DNA of 64,000 nucleotides from CAVZVW01 sp963778845 (GCA_963778845.1 CAVZVW010000001.1:558001-622000); one strand, 5' to 3'; shown: positions 24,227-32,232, counted from the first letter of the stretch. Made by a program: numbers and translations. Notes: generated by a model not told the origin, from the letters alone.

Positions 24227-25066
24227 TCACCCGGAGATCGGGACCCCCAGCAGCTCGTGCGCCGCGGCCGTGCTCATGGCGGGGCGCTGCATGAGGTCGG
24301 CAAGCCGGACCGCACGATCGACGAGCTCGGCGTTCGTCTGCACGTAGCGGCCCTTGGCGAACACGAGGTTGTCCTCCATGCCGACCCTCAGGTGGCCGCC
24401 CAGCGCCAGTGCGGTCGCCATGACAGGCAGGTGCGAACGACCGATGCCGGTCGCCGACCACGACGTGACCTCCGCAGGGAGCATGGACACAGCGGCAACG
24501 AGCGCCTGGGCGGTGCCGGGGATGCCACCCGGCACGCCCATCACGATGTCGCAGTGCACCTTTCCGCCCCAGGGCAGCCCACAGGTGTCCAGCAGGCGGC
24601 GCAGCGCGTGCACCTGGCCGAGGTCGAACAGCTCGAACTCGGGCACGATGTGCAGGTCCCTGGCCTTCTCGAACAGCTCCACCATGAACGGCCACGGGTT
24701 GAGGAACACGTCGTCGCCGAAGTTCACGGTGCCGCAGGTCAGCGAGCAGGAGTCGGGGGCGGCGTCCAGCACCGCGAGCCGGCGGTCCAGCGGGTCGTGC
24801 ACGCTGCCACCGGTCGAGAGCTGGACGACGAGGCTCGTCTGCTCGCGCAGCGCGGCCACCGTCTGGCTGAGGCGACCCAGGTCGAGCGTCGGACGGGCCT
24901 GGTCGTCGCGGATGTGGACGTGGACCAGGCCCGCACCCGACGCCTCGCACGCCTTGGCCTCCGCGACGAGCTCGTCCAGGGTCGTCGGCAGCTGCGGCCA
25001 GTCCGCCTTCGCGCTCTCCGCGCCGGTCGGGGCGACCGTGATCAACGTGCTTGTCATGCGCGACAT
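24227..25066 (-). CDS. BKACE family beta-keto acid cleavage enzyme
   Basis: A 279-residue TIM-barrel enzyme of the 3-keto-5-aminohexanoate cleavage (Kce/DUF849) family, which condenses a beta-keto acid with acetyl-CoA and releases acetoacetate. The zinc ligands of the family appear in LVHVHIRDD (two His near residue 50), with GTVNFGDDVF, PEFELFDLGQV, HCDIVMGVPGG and VGMEDNLVFAKG. The substrate varies widely within the family and cannot be assigned. Start ATG 25066; another ATG three codons later. The next gene upstream is ygfZ. Confidence 0.9.
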   Translation of the reverse strand: MSRMTSTLITVAPTGAESAKADWPQLPTTLDELVAEAKACEASGAGLVHVHIRDDQARPTLDLGRLSQTVAALREQTSLVVQLSTGGSVHDPLDRRLAVLDAAPDSCSLTCGTVNFGDDVFLNPWPFMVELFEKARDLHIVPEFELFDLGQVHALRRLLDTCGLPWGGKVHCDIVMGVPGGIPGTAQALVAAVSMLPAEVTSWSATGIGRSHLPVMATALALGGHLRVGMEDNLVFAKGRYVQTNAELVDRAVRLADLMQRPAMSTAAAHELLGVPISG

Positions 25067-25099
25067 CGTGTCATGCGAACGGTTCCGGGGGGACGGCGC

Positions 25100-26203
25100 T
25101 CAGCCGCCGACGACCTGCTCCTGGGCGGCCGCGATGCCCTCGACCTCCAGCACCGCCTCGAGCGGCGTCGAGCGCTTCACGACGGCCAGCGCGATCGGGC
25201 CCAGCTCGTGGTGGCGGGCCGCCGTGGTCACGTTGCCGACCGGGCGGCCGGCCAGCAGGAGCGCTGCCCCCTGCGCGGGGAGCACGTGCTCGGAGCCGTC
25301 CAGGTGCAAGGCGACCAGACGCCGAGGCGGGTGGCCGAGGTTGTGCACCCGCGCGACGGTCTCCTGCCCCCGGTAGCAGCCCTTCGTCAGGTGGACGGCG
25401 GTGCGCAGCCAGTCCAGCTCGTGCGGAAGGCTGCGGTGGTCGGTCTCGAACCCCAGGCGCGGTCGCCAGGCGGCGGCCCGCAACGCCTCCGCCGCCCAGG
25501 TGCCGGCCAGGTCGCGACCCCCCAGCGCGTCGGCCAGCCCGTCGCGGGGGACGTAGCTCACCCGCCACGGCCGACCCAGCCCGGGGTGCCCCTCGGGCAG
25601 GTCGGGGGTGTACGCGGCCGACCCCTCCGCCACACCTGGCCATGGGTCCTGCCATGACGGAGGGCGGACGGCGCCGGCGGTCGCTGCGCCCTCGCCGTTG
25701 CCAGGGATCGCTGCGCCCTCGCCGTCGCCGGGCAGGGCTCCAGGAGCACTCGCCACGGTGCCCACGGCCGCCCATGCCGAGCTCGCGTCGTCCACCTGGA
25801 CGTCGAGCAGGAACCGCATGCGCTCCAGCCAGGCCAAGAGCGCCCCGGCCGCGCCCGGCTCGGTGCCCAACCAGGTGGATGTGCCGTCGTCCACGACCTG
25901 CATCGCGTTCTCGATGTGACCGTGCGGGTCAAGGAGGAGCGTCTCGGTCGAGGCACCGGCCGGCAGGTCCGCGAGCGCCTGCGTGGTGAGGCTGTGCAGC
26001 CAGCGGAGCCGGTCCGTACCGCTGACCCGCACGAGGCCGCGGTGGGACAGGTCCACGACCGCCGCACCCACCGCGAGCAGCCGCTGCTCGCGCGCTGGGT
26101 CGCCGTAGTGCCAGGCCACGCCGGCGTCGAGGCCGTCGGCGGGCACGGCGCCGGGTCTGTCGAGGGCCGGGCTGCGCCAACCGGTGGCGGTGTCGACGGT
26201 CAT
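25100..26203 (-). CDS. ygfZ: Folate-binding protein YgfZ/GcvT-like
   Basis: A 367-residue protein of the tetrahydrofolate-dependent YgfZ family that supports iron-sulphur cluster assembly or repair. The diagnostic motif KGCYRGQETVARVHNLGHPPRRL (with its Cys) is present, and the N-terminal half shows VVDLSHRGLVRVSGTDRLRWLHSL. A low-complexity insert rich in GDGEGAA/GNGEGAA lies near residue 150. The ATG about 7 bases after the Fur stop is chosen because similarity starts there. The pairing with Fur is seen in other Actinobacteria. Confidence 0.9.
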   Translation of the reverse strand: MTVDTATGWRSPALDRPGAVPADGLDAGVAWHYGDPAREQRLLAVGAAVVDLSHRGLVRVSGTDRLRWLHSLTTQALADLPAGASTETLLLDPHGHIENAMQVVDDGTSTWLGTEPGAAGALLAWLERMRFLLDVQVDDASSAWAAVGTVASAPGALPGDGEGAAIPGNGEGAATAGAVRPPSWQDPWPGVAEGSAAYTPDLPEGHPGLGRPWRVSYVPRDGLADALGGRDLAGTWAAEALRAAAWRPRLGFETDHRSLPHELDWLRTAVHLTKGCYRGQETVARVHNLGHPPRRLVALHLDGSEHVLPAQGAALLLAGRPVGNVTTAARHHELGPIALAVVKRSTPLEAVLEVEGIAAAQEQVVGG

Positions 26204-26210
26204 GCCTGCC

Positions 26211-26753
26211 TCAGCGTCCGAGGACCGCCGCTGCTTCCCGATCCGCGCCTGCTTCCCGATCCGCGCCCGCTTCCCGATCCGCGGCTGCTTCCCGATCCGC
26301 CCCTGCTTGCGGAGGTGGCTGCGGGCCCGCAGCCCCGCAGTGGGCGCACAGGCCGTGCAGCGACAGGTGGGTGAGGTCGGCCACGAACCCGACCTCGTCC
26401 ACGACCGAGGCGGCCAACGCACGGGCCAGCGAGAGGTCGGCCTCGCCGATGTGCCCGCACCGTCGGCACACCAGGTGCATGTGGTCGGCGTGCGATGCCG
26501 GGTGGTAGGTGGGCGCACCGTGCCCGAGGTGCGTGTGCGACACCACGCCGAGCTCCTCGAGCAGCTCGAGGGTCCGGTAGACCGTGGAGAGGTTCAACGA
26601 CGGCACGAGGGCCTGCACCCGCTCGCAGATCTGCTCGGGGGTCCCGTGGCCCAGAGCGGTCACCGCATCGGCCACGAGCCGGCGCTGCGGGGTCGCGCGC
26701 AGCCCACGGGCGCGCAGCGCGCGCTCCAGGTCGTCGCCGACCGCATCGGCCAT
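26211..26753 (-). CDS. Fur family metal-responsive repressor with repeat tail
   Basis: A 180-residue Fur-family repressor. DNA-binding winged helix: RATPQRRLVADAVTALGHGTPEQI and NLSTVYRTLELLEELGVVSH. Regulatory metal site HADHMHLVCRRCG and a second Cys pair LCAHCG, which form the structural zinc site of Fur/Zur proteins. The iron or zinc specificity is not clear from sequence. After residue 145 a DREAGA-type hexapeptide repeat of about five units extends the C-terminus, which normal Fur proteins lack. ATG 26753 lies six bases after a TATGCT -10 element, so the message is probably leaderless. Confidence 0.9.
   Translation of the reverse strand: MADAVGDDLERALRARGLRATPQRRLVADAVTALGHGTPEQICERVQALVPSLNLSTVYRTLELLEELGVVSHTHLGHGAPTYHPASHADHMHLVCRRCGHIGEADLSLARALAASVVDEVGFVADLTHLSLHGLCAHCGAAGPQPPPQAGADREAAADREAGADREAGADREAAAVLGR
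26233..26304. repeat. 18-bp tandem array in the fur gene
   Basis: Four units of about GCTTCCCGATCCGCGCCT encode the DREAGA-like hexapeptides at the C-terminus of the Fur protein. Frame-neutral period, like the array in the XRE gene. Confidence 0.75.
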
Positions 26754-26759
26754 CGGGCC

Positions 26760-26765
26760 AGCATA
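26760..26765 (-). promoter_or_regulatory. Leaderless -10 element for fur
   Basis: TATGCT on the minus strand, six bases before the ATG at 26753. Confidence 0.5.
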
Positions 26766-26902
26766 GGCTCGCTGCGCTGCGCAGGTCGCCGTACCGCCCT
26801 GGCCGCCGGACGGTAGCCGGGTCCGCGAGCAGAAGGGGCACAGCCGCACGGGTGCGGCGCTTGCAGCCGCCAGACCCGTGCACCCTCCTTCCTCATTGCG
26901 CA

Positions 26903-26921
26903 GTAGCACTTGTGCTACCCT
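26903..26921 (+). promoter_or_regulatory. Palindromic operator overlapping the antitoxin -10 element
   Basis: GTAGCAC, two bases, then its exact complement GTGCTAC (26903-26918). The last bases merge with a TACCCT -10 element at 26916-26921, which lies six bases before the GTG at 26928. Binding of the antitoxin or the toxin-antitoxin complex here would block transcription. Confidence 0.65.
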
Positions 26922-26927
26922 TCAGTG

Positions 26928-27176
26928 GTGGACGAGGTCGGGCTGCGTGAGATGCGACAGAACGCCAGTGACCTGGTACGCCGCGCCGAGGCAGGGGAAC
27001 ACGTGACGATCACGGTCGCCGGACGCCCGGCCGCGGTACTGGGGCCGGTCTCCCCGCGTGCCTGGCGTCGCTGGGACGACCTGGCTGATCTCTTCCGTGA
27101 ACCGATCGACGCCGAATGGGATGCCGACCGCGACCTGCTGGATGCCTCCGTCGAAGACCCCTGGGAGGCTCCGTGA
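26928..27176 (+). CDS. Type II antitoxin, Phd/YefM family
   Basis: An 82-residue antitoxin: VGLREMRQNASDLVRRAEAGEHVTITVAGRPAAVLGPV is the typical Phd/YefM DNA-binding fold, followed by an acidic, disordered C-terminus (ADRDLLDASVEDPWEAP) that would wrap the toxin. GTG 26928 is selected over a nearby GTG and an upstream TTG because of the leaderless -10 spacing. The stop overlaps the toxin start (GTGA). Confidence 0.88.
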   Translation: MDEVGLREMRQNASDLVRRAEAGEHVTITVAGRPAAVLGPVSPRAWRRWDDLADLFREPIDAEWDADRDLLDASVEDPWEAP

Positions 27177-27556
27177 GCCGCGGCGTCCTCGACACCAGCG
27201 TGCTCATCGCCTCTGACGTGCAGCCGATCCCCGGTCAGCTGGCGATCAGCGTGATCAGCCTCGCCGAGATCCACTACGGGGTCCTGGTTGCCAAGTCCGG
27301 CGATGCCCGGGCGACCCGACTGGCGCGCCTGGCCGGGTTGCAGAAGCGTTTCGACCCCTTGCCGGTGGACGACGCGGTCGCCGAGAGCTACGGACGTCTC
27401 GCTGCGAAGATCGTCGGCTTCGGACGCCGGCCCAGAAGCCGCGTGATGGACCTCCTCATTGCTGCCACCGCGCATGCCCATGACGCGACTCTCTACACCA
27501 GGAATGCCGAGGATCTTCGAGGCCTTGAGGACGTGCTCGACATCGTCTCGGTCTAA
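27173..27556 (+). CDS. PIN-domain toxin, VapC-like ribonuclease
   Basis: A 127-residue PIN nuclease. The acidic active-site set is present: Asp in GVLDTSVLIA, Glu in LAEIHYG, Asp in RVMDLLIAATA, and Asp in YTRNAEDLRGL. VapC toxins cleave tRNA or rRNA when released from the antitoxin. It overlaps the antitoxin by four bases. The pair stands alone between Fur and nitrobindin genes and has base composition like its surroundings. Confidence 0.9.
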   Translation: MSRGVLDTSVLIASDVQPIPGQLAISVISLAEIHYGVLVAKSGDARATRLARLAGLQKRFDPLPVDDAVAESYGRLAAKIVGFGRRPRSRVMDLLIAATAHAHDATLYTRNAEDLRGLEDVLDIVSV

Positions 27557-27653
27557 CCGCGCAGCTCCGTCCGGCCGGGTCCAGCCCTCGGCACCCGCCA
27601 TCGCCTCAGACAGCCTGCACGAATCGATCGGCGCACGCGGAGCGCCGGACCGC

Positions 27654-28163
27654 CTACGTGCGCTTCAGCCTCGCGGAGACGTGGGACTGCAGGGGCTGGC
27701 CGACCGCGGCCATGTCCATGACCCAGAGCAGGTCGCCCTCGACGAGCCCGTACATCCGGGTCGCGGCCGTGTACTCCTTGGCGGTCGACGTCCGGGCCAC
27801 CAGGTCGGTCTGCAGGTCGACGCGCGCGCCATCGACGCGACCGAGGTAGACCTCCACGAAGCCGGTGGGGTGCGCCAGCAGCACCTCGACGTCCGTCCCG
27901 CCGTCCGCAGACTCACCACCTGGCCGCCAGTAGCCGGCCTCCGTGGCCAGCGGTCGCACCCGCGCGCCGGCGTCGTCGAGCAGCCACGTGCGCGAGCGGT
28001 ACGCGAGGAAGCCCCGCCCGTCGTGGCTGAAGTCGATCTCCTGACCGAACTGCCGCTCCTGCACGGTCGGATAGCCCACGACCCCGACGCCGGCCCAGGC
28101 GCCCAGGAGCCACGCCAGCGGCACGAGCGGAGGCGGCAGGTCGACGTCCAGCTGCATCGCCAC
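27654..28163 (-). CDS. FABP-like/nitrobindin family protein
   Basis: A 169-residue ten-stranded beta-barrel protein (DUF1794): LLGAWAGVGVVGYPTVQERQFGQEIDFSHDGRGFLAYRSRTW, EAGYWRPGG, and the C-terminal QSHVSARLKR whose His is the expected haem ligand. The N-terminal motif reads GAWAGVG rather than the usual GTWRGEG, so haem binding may be altered. Nitrobindins bind ferric haem and convert peroxynitrite to nitrate. It lies in an operon-like run with DUF4395 and thioredoxin genes. Confidence 0.85.
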   Translation of the reverse strand: MAMQLDVDLPPPLVPLAWLLGAWAGVGVVGYPTVQERQFGQEIDFSHDGRGFLAYRSRTWLLDDAGARVRPLATEAGYWRPGGESADGGTDVEVLLAHPTGFVEVYLGRVDGARVDLQTDLVARTSTAKEYTAATRMYGLVEGDLLWVMDMAAVGQPLQSHVSARLKRT

Positions 28164-28171
28164 GGGCGTGC

Positions 28172-28270
28172 TCAGCCGCCGCGGACGAGGCGGACGACCA
28201 GGGCGGCACCGCCGCCGGCCAGGCTCAGCGCCGCGGCGACGAGGAGCCCCAGCGTGACGGTCTCGAGCAC
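28172..28270 (-). CDS. Small single-span membrane protein (32 aa)
   Basis: A 33-codon frame starting at GTG 28270, ten bases after the DUF4395 stop and ending eight bases before the nitrobindin start. It reads VLETVTLGLLVAAALSLAG then GGAALVVRLVRGG: one hydrophobic helix with a positively charged end. It fills the gap between two same-strand genes exactly, and its hydrophobic pattern is unlikely by chance. No clear ribosome-binding site. Function unknown. Confidence 0.45.
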   Translation of the reverse strand: MLETVTLGLLVAAALSLAGGGAALVVRLVRGG

Positions 28271-28280
28271 GTCCGCGATC

Positions 28281-28748
28281 CTACTGACCGGTGAGCAGGC
28301 CTCGACGCACGACGCGCACGTAGATCTCGCAGCCCAGGCACAGGCCGAAGACCGCGTTGAGCAAGGCCGCGACGAGCGCGAGGCCGGCCGACACCTCGAC
28401 GGCCAGCGGCACGCCCGCGGCCGCCAGAACCAGACCGGCGCCGGTCACGGCGAGACCGACGGCCTGGGCGAAGCGCGGTGGCCGGGGGTCCTCCAGGTCG
28501 GTGGGCGCACCCAGCCGCGGCCGCACGAGGCGACGGAAGAGCCACCCGTACGGCGAGGCGCCCACGCCGGCGACCGCGCCGGCGGCGAAGACCGCTGCCT
28601 GCAGCGCCAGCAGCCACCAGGAACCGCTGAGGACGGTGACCGCGAGCACGACCGAGGTGACGGCGGCCGCGAACCGGGGCCCGCGGGCGTCGATGAGTGT
28701 GGGGGGCTGTCGGGTGAGAGGCGGCGCGGAGCCGGTGTCGCGAGACAT
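28281..28748 (-). CDS. DUF4395 membrane protein
   Basis: A 155-residue protein with about four membrane segments and the family motif near the C-terminus FGLCLGCEIYVRVVRR (Cys-x2-Cys), which is probably redox-active or metal-binding. DUF4395 genes regularly accompany thioredoxin-like genes in Actinobacteria, as here, and may work with them in membrane thiol chemistry (inference). It follows the leader peptide at 28890-28979 with 141 bases in between. Confidence 0.88.
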   Translation of the reverse strand: MSRDTGSAPPLTRQPPTLIDARGPRFAAAVTSVVLAVTVLSGSWWLLALQAAVFAAGAVAGVGASPYGWLFRRLVRPRLGAPTDLEDPRPPRFAQAVGLAVTGAGLVLAAAGVPLAVEVSAGLALVAALLNAVFGLCLGCEIYVRVVRRGLLTGQ

Positions 28749-28889
28749 GCGTGTGGCCTTCCGGAGGGGTGGGCCGGACGGAGGGGTGTTCCAGGCGCGG
28801 GCGGCGGGGAAGGCCGGGCGCGGACCGCGGGCGAGGGGCGCGGCGGCATGGGTGGGCCACGACAGGGCCAGTGGCCGCCGGAGGAGCGG

Positions 28890-28979
28890 TCAGCCGCGAC
28901 AGGCGCTGGTGCCCCGGCGACCGTGGTCCACGACGCGGCGGCGGGTGAGCACGCATGTCGCTACGGGTCGGGTGCTCAC
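28890..28979 (-). CDS. Putative leader peptide (29 aa, Cys at position 27)
   Basis: A 30-codon frame whose GTG overlaps the thioredoxin stop (GTGA). It has the features of the short actinobacterial leader peptides found before sulphur- and redox-related genes: an Arg-rich block with V-D (LTRRRVVDHGRR) and an S/T-A-C ending, GTSACRG. Reading of its Cys codons (positions 9 and 27) could control the downstream DUF4395 gene by attenuation. The 141-base interval to DUF4395 is long enough for such a structure, though I could not fold it. Confidence 0.6.
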   Translation of the reverse strand: MSTRPVATCVLTRRRVVDHGRRGTSACRG

Positions 28980-29425
28980 GCAGTGGCTCCCGTGCCGTCT
29001 ACCAGGCGGGCACCGGTGAGGGCAGCACGCACCTGCTCCGGGGAGGGGACGCCGTGCGCGCGCCTGGCGACCCGGCCGTCGCCGTCGAGCACGAGAATTG
29101 TCGGGGTGCGGAGCACGTCGAGCCTGCGCACGAGGTCGAGGTGCTCGGCGACGTCGATCTCGACGTGCGCGACGCCGGGCGTCGCCTGGGCGACGTCCTG
29201 AAGGACCCGGCGCGCGGCCCGGCACGGTGTGCAGAACGCGCTCGAGATCTGCAGCAGCGTCGCATGCCTGCCGAGTGGCGCCCCGACGTCCGTGGGGCTC
29301 ACGTGGAGAGGGGCACCGGCGTGGTCGACCGCACGCCCGTCCCGGGAGCGCCGCACCAACCCGAAGGCGACCGCGAGCAGGACGACGCCCACCAGGGCGG
29401 CGACGCGCAGCGCGATCGGGTCCAC
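28976..29425 (-). CDS. Membrane-anchored thioredoxin-like protein
   Basis: A 149-residue protein: one N-terminal membrane helix (residues 4-22), then a thioredoxin fold with the active site SAFCTPCRAARRVL (CxxC) and the cis-Pro region LRTPTILVLDGDG. The domain is probably on the outer face of the membrane. It resembles mycobacterial ThiX (Rv0816c), which also lies close to glnR. GTG 29425 opens the hydrophobic helix. Likely to be in one operon with the leader peptide, DUF4395 and nitrobindin. Confidence 0.88.
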   Translation of the reverse strand: MDPIALRVAALVGVVLLAVAFGLVRRSRDGRAVDHAGAPLHVSPTDVGAPLGRHATLLQISSAFCTPCRAARRVLQDVAQATPGVAHVEIDVAEHLDLVRRLDVLRTPTILVLDGDGRVARRAHGVPSPEQVRAALTGARLVDGTGATA

Positions 29426-29529
29426 GTCACGATGGAACCGTAGGAAAGGCCTCCCTGATCCCACCGTCTTGCATCGTGAGATACCTGGCTCACGGGTCGG
29501 GACGGCCGTGCTCAGGCCGTCGACCGTGC

Positions 29530-30267
29530 TCAGGCCGTCAGCAGCTTGGCCACAGCGAAGGCGACCGTGCCCGCCGCTGTCACGGGCGCCACCGACGCCG
29601 ACACCAGCGCCATGACAGACGGCAGGGGCGCCTGGCTCGCGAGCACCCGGTCCAGCGCGGACACGACCACGGCCACCGACACACCCACAGCAACGCCCGC
29701 AGCCAGGTGCGACCGCTCGAGCGTGTACGCCGCGGCCACGGCGGCCACACTCCCGACGCCGAAGCTCACCCAGCCGGTCAGCCGGGCCGGCATCGCCACT
29801 GCGGTCGCCCCCTTCGTGGCCGCCGCCGACACCGCCGCGACAGTGACCCCCGCGACGCCCAGCGCCGTCGCCGGGATCAGCTGCCACCCGGCACCGAGGA
29901 CCGCTACCACCTGGCCCGCGAACGTGCCCGTGAGCGACTCGACGAGCCGGGGCCGACCGTCACGGCGCAGGAGCTCGTGCGCGAACGCGACCAGCACGCC
30001 GAGAGCGATCAGGCTCGCGAAGGCGGCCAGCGGCCGCTCCCGGGTGCGGCCAAGCTCGGCCGCAGCGACGCCGGCCAGCCCCGTGAGGGCGACAACGGCG
30101 GTCGTCCCGCGCCGTTCCGGCACACGCAGCAGCCCGCCCCAGCCCAGGGCGACCGCCAGCACGCACACGGCGGCCGCACCGGTCAACAGGGTGGGGCCGG
30201 CGCTGGCGGCAACGGCCAGCAGGACCGTGGCGGCCACCGCGACGAGGGCCGACAACGCAGCGTTCAC
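29530..30267 (-). CDS. Polytopic membrane protein of unknown function
   Basis: A 245-residue protein with about six to seven Ala/Val-rich membrane segments, joined by short basic loops (RVPERRGTT, RRDGRPRLVES). It resembles the conserved actinobacterial membrane protein (Rv0817c-like) near glnR in mycobacteria, by position more than by sequence motif. No catalytic signature. The start overlaps the stop of the alpha/beta hydrolase gene by four bases. Confidence 0.75.
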   Translation of the reverse strand: MNAALSALVAVAATVLLAVAASAGPTLLTGAAAVCVLAVALGWGGLLRVPERRGTTAVVALTGLAGVAAAELGRTRERPLAAFASLIALGVLVAFAHELLRRDGRPRLVESLTGTFAGQVVAVLGAGWQLIPATALGVAGVTVAAVSAAATKGATAVAMPARLTGWVSFGVGSVAAVAAAYTLERSHLAAGVAVGVSVAVVVSALDRVLASQAPLPSVMALVSASVAPVTAAGTVAFAVAKLLTA

Positions 30268-31109
30268 GCGGGCATCCTGGCACGCCTGCCGTCGTCAGCC
30301 GGGGCTCCCGCCCCGTCGGTCTGGGCCTCCGGCCGCCCATGGACGGCCGCGGCGACCCAGGACCCGATCCTGCCCACGAGCTCCGGGGTGGCGGCGGCCT
30401 CGGCATGGCCCATCCCTGGCTCGACCCACAGCTCGCAGCCGGGACCGGCTGCGCGTGCCAGCCACAAGGCATGCTCGAGGGGGAAGTAGTGGTCGGCGTC
30501 GCCGTGAACGAGAAGCAGCGGCGTCGGCGCGATGCGGGCGACCACGGTGTCGGGGGGAAGAGGCGGCCGGCCCCACCCGGAGCTGTGCACCCGCGTGCCG
30601 TAGGCCACGCCAAGGATCGCGCGGCCGGCCGTCGTGCCCAGGCCCCGGTGCAGGCGACGCATGGGCCCGGTGCCGCGGTAGTTCCACCGGCTGGGCCCGC
30701 TCACGGCCACGACCGCGTCCACGCCACCGATCTCGCCGGCGTGGCGCACCGCGACCGCGGCACCCATGGACCAGCCGACCGTCGCGACACGCCGGTACCC
30801 GAGCAGGCGGGCCCAGCGCACGCAGGCGTCGAGGTCGAGGATCTCCTTGTCGCCGACCGTGCTCGAGCCCGAGGACTCCCCGTGGCCCCGGAAGTCGAAG
30901 GACACCACCCCGCCCGTGACGCGCAGGCCCCGCACCACCGCACGCACCGGCGGCCGGCGCCACGACCCCGTGAAGCCGTGCGCGACCACCATCGCCAGCC
31001 CGCGGTCGGCCGCGCACGCGTCGTGCCGCACGCTCAGCCGCACGCCGTCCGGGGCGAGGATCACGCGTGCGGGGAGGCGACGCGTCGCGACTCGGTCGGG
31101 TGCTGGCAC
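30264..31109 (-). CDS. Alpha/beta hydrolase (serine aminopeptidase/lysophospholipase-like)
   Basis: A 281-residue hydrolase: AMVVAHGFTGSWRRP (oxyanion hole), FDFRGHGESSGSS, nucleophile elbow VGWSMGAAVA, Asp in LLVHGDADHYFPLEHA and His in GMGHAEAA. All three catalytic residues are therefore present. Substrate unknown; the fold is that of monoacylglycerol lipases and related esterases. First gene of a two-gene unit with the membrane protein that overlaps it; divergent from glnR. Confidence 0.88.
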   Translation of the reverse strand: MPAPDRVATRRLPARVILAPDGVRLSVRHDACAADRGLAMVVAHGFTGSWRRPPVRAVVRGLRVTGGVVSFDFRGHGESSGSSTVGDKEILDLDACVRWARLLGYRRVATVGWSMGAAVAVRHAGEIGGVDAVVAVSGPSRWNYRGTGPMRRLHRGLGTTAGRAILGVAYGTRVHSSGWGRPPLPPDTVVARIAPTPLLLVHGDADHYFPLEHALWLARAAGPGCELWVEPGMGHAEAAATPELVGRIGSWVAAAVHGRPEAQTDGAGAPADDGRRARMPA

Positions 31110-31257
31110 GTGCCCATGATGCCGACGGCGGCTCGCCTCGCCTATCGTGGGTCACGACGTCCCCGCAACGACGCGGCCGGCATCTGTCCGTTCGCCACAA
31201 GGGACGCCGCGCGGCGGGCAGCCGCTCCGGCGCACCGCCAGCGGGAGGAGGGCCCCT

Positions 31258-31974
31258 GTGGCCCAGCTGCTGCTCCTCACGAACGCGCTCGCCCCCTCGG
31301 CCGAGGTGCTGCCCGGACTCGGGCTGCTGCCCCATCACGTCCGCGTGCTCCCGGCGGAGGCGGCCGTGCTGGTCGACGCCCCGCCGGCCGACGCCGTGAT
31401 CGTCGACGGACGCCGGGACCTCGCGGGCTCCCGGTCCTTGTGCCGGGTGCTGCGGGCGACCGGGCTGGCCTCGCCGCTCTTCGTCGTGCTCACCGAGGGC
31501 GGCCTGGCGGCGGTTGCCGCCGACTGGGGCTGCGACGACGTGCTGCTGGACAGCGCCGGCCCCGCCGAGGTGGACGCGCGCCTGCGCCTGGCCATCGGGC
31601 GGTACCGGTTGGCTGAGAGCGCGCAGGCCCCGGAGAGCCCCGAGATCCGCGCCGGCGACGTGGTGGTCGACGAGACGACCTACACCGCGAAGGTGCGTGG
31701 GCGCACCCTCGACCTGACGTACAAGGAGTTCGAGCTGCTGAAGTTCCTCGCCCAGCACCCCGGTCGGGTGTTCACCCGGGCGCAGCTGTTGCAGGAGGTC
31801 TGGGGGTACGACTACTTCGGCGGCACACGCACGGTTGACGTCCACGTCCGACGCCTGCGCGCCAAGCTCGGCCCTGAGCACGAGGCGCTGATCGGGACGG
31901 TGCGCAACGTCGGCTACCGGTTCGTGCCGCCCGGGCGGGAGCGGGCCCGCGAGGAGGCGACTGTCGACGCCTGA
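31258..31974 (+). CDS. glnR: Global nitrogen regulator GlnR (atypical OmpR-family regulator)
   Basis: A 238-residue orphan response regulator. The receiver part (residues 1-120) is atypical: AVIVDGRRDLAGS keeps the Asp but the usual acidic pair and Lys pocket are not seen, as in known GlnR, which works without phosphorylation. The winged helix (about 140-230) reads LDLTYKEFELLKFLAQHPGRVF, QEVWGYDYFGGTRTVDVHVRRLRAKLG, NVGYRFV. GlnR controls ammonium assimilation and also carbon and phosphate genes. The GTG start follows GGGAGGAGGG. The glnR-mshD-pst order is conserved in Actinobacteria and supports the name. Confidence 0.92.
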   Translation: MAQLLLLTNALAPSAEVLPGLGLLPHHVRVLPAEAAVLVDAPPADAVIVDGRRDLAGSRSLCRVLRATGLASPLFVVLTEGGLAAVAADWGCDDVLLDSAGPAEVDARLRLAIGRYRLAESAQAPESPEIRAGDVVVDETTYTAKVRGRTLDLTYKEFELLKFLAQHPGRVFTRAQLLQEVWGYDYFGGTRTVDVHVRRLRAKLGPEHEALIGTVRNVGYRFVPPGRERAREEATVDA

Positions 31975-31981
31975 GCCGGTC

Positions 31982-32066
31982 GACTTCCCTCCCGACTTCC
32001 CTCCCGACCTCCCTCCCGACTTCCCTCCCGACTTCCCTCCCGACTTCCCTCCCGACTCTCCCTCCC
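31982..32066. repeat. 12-bp tandem repeat between glnR and mshD
   Basis: Seven units of GACTTCCCTCCC, with small variants in units 3 and 7, starting shortly after the glnR stop. Strong purine/pyrimidine strand bias, so it could adopt an unusual structure or act as a 3' barrier; no evidence for either. Confidence 0.85.
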
Positions 32067-32220
32067 CCAACCCCGGCGGAAAGCCGAACACGTATGCAGT
32101 GGGCTCGAGAGCGCCCACTGTGCGAGATCGGTGCCAGATAGCGCCCCCGAACTCGCACGCGAGGCGCTCGGGCCTACGTGGACCGCCGAGACCGCGGCCG
32201 ACCGGGGCCTTGCAGCCGCC

Positions 32221-32226
32221 TATCGT
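32221..32226 (+). promoter_or_regulatory. Leaderless -10 element for mshD
   Basis: TATCGT, six bases before the GTG at 32233. It supports that start over the longer frame beginning about 100 bases upstream. Confidence 0.5.
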
Positions 32227-32232
32227 GAGCGC

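Noticed and set aside
26910..26927. TTG start for the antitoxin
   Set aside because: It lies inside the operator; the -10 spacing favours GTG 26928.
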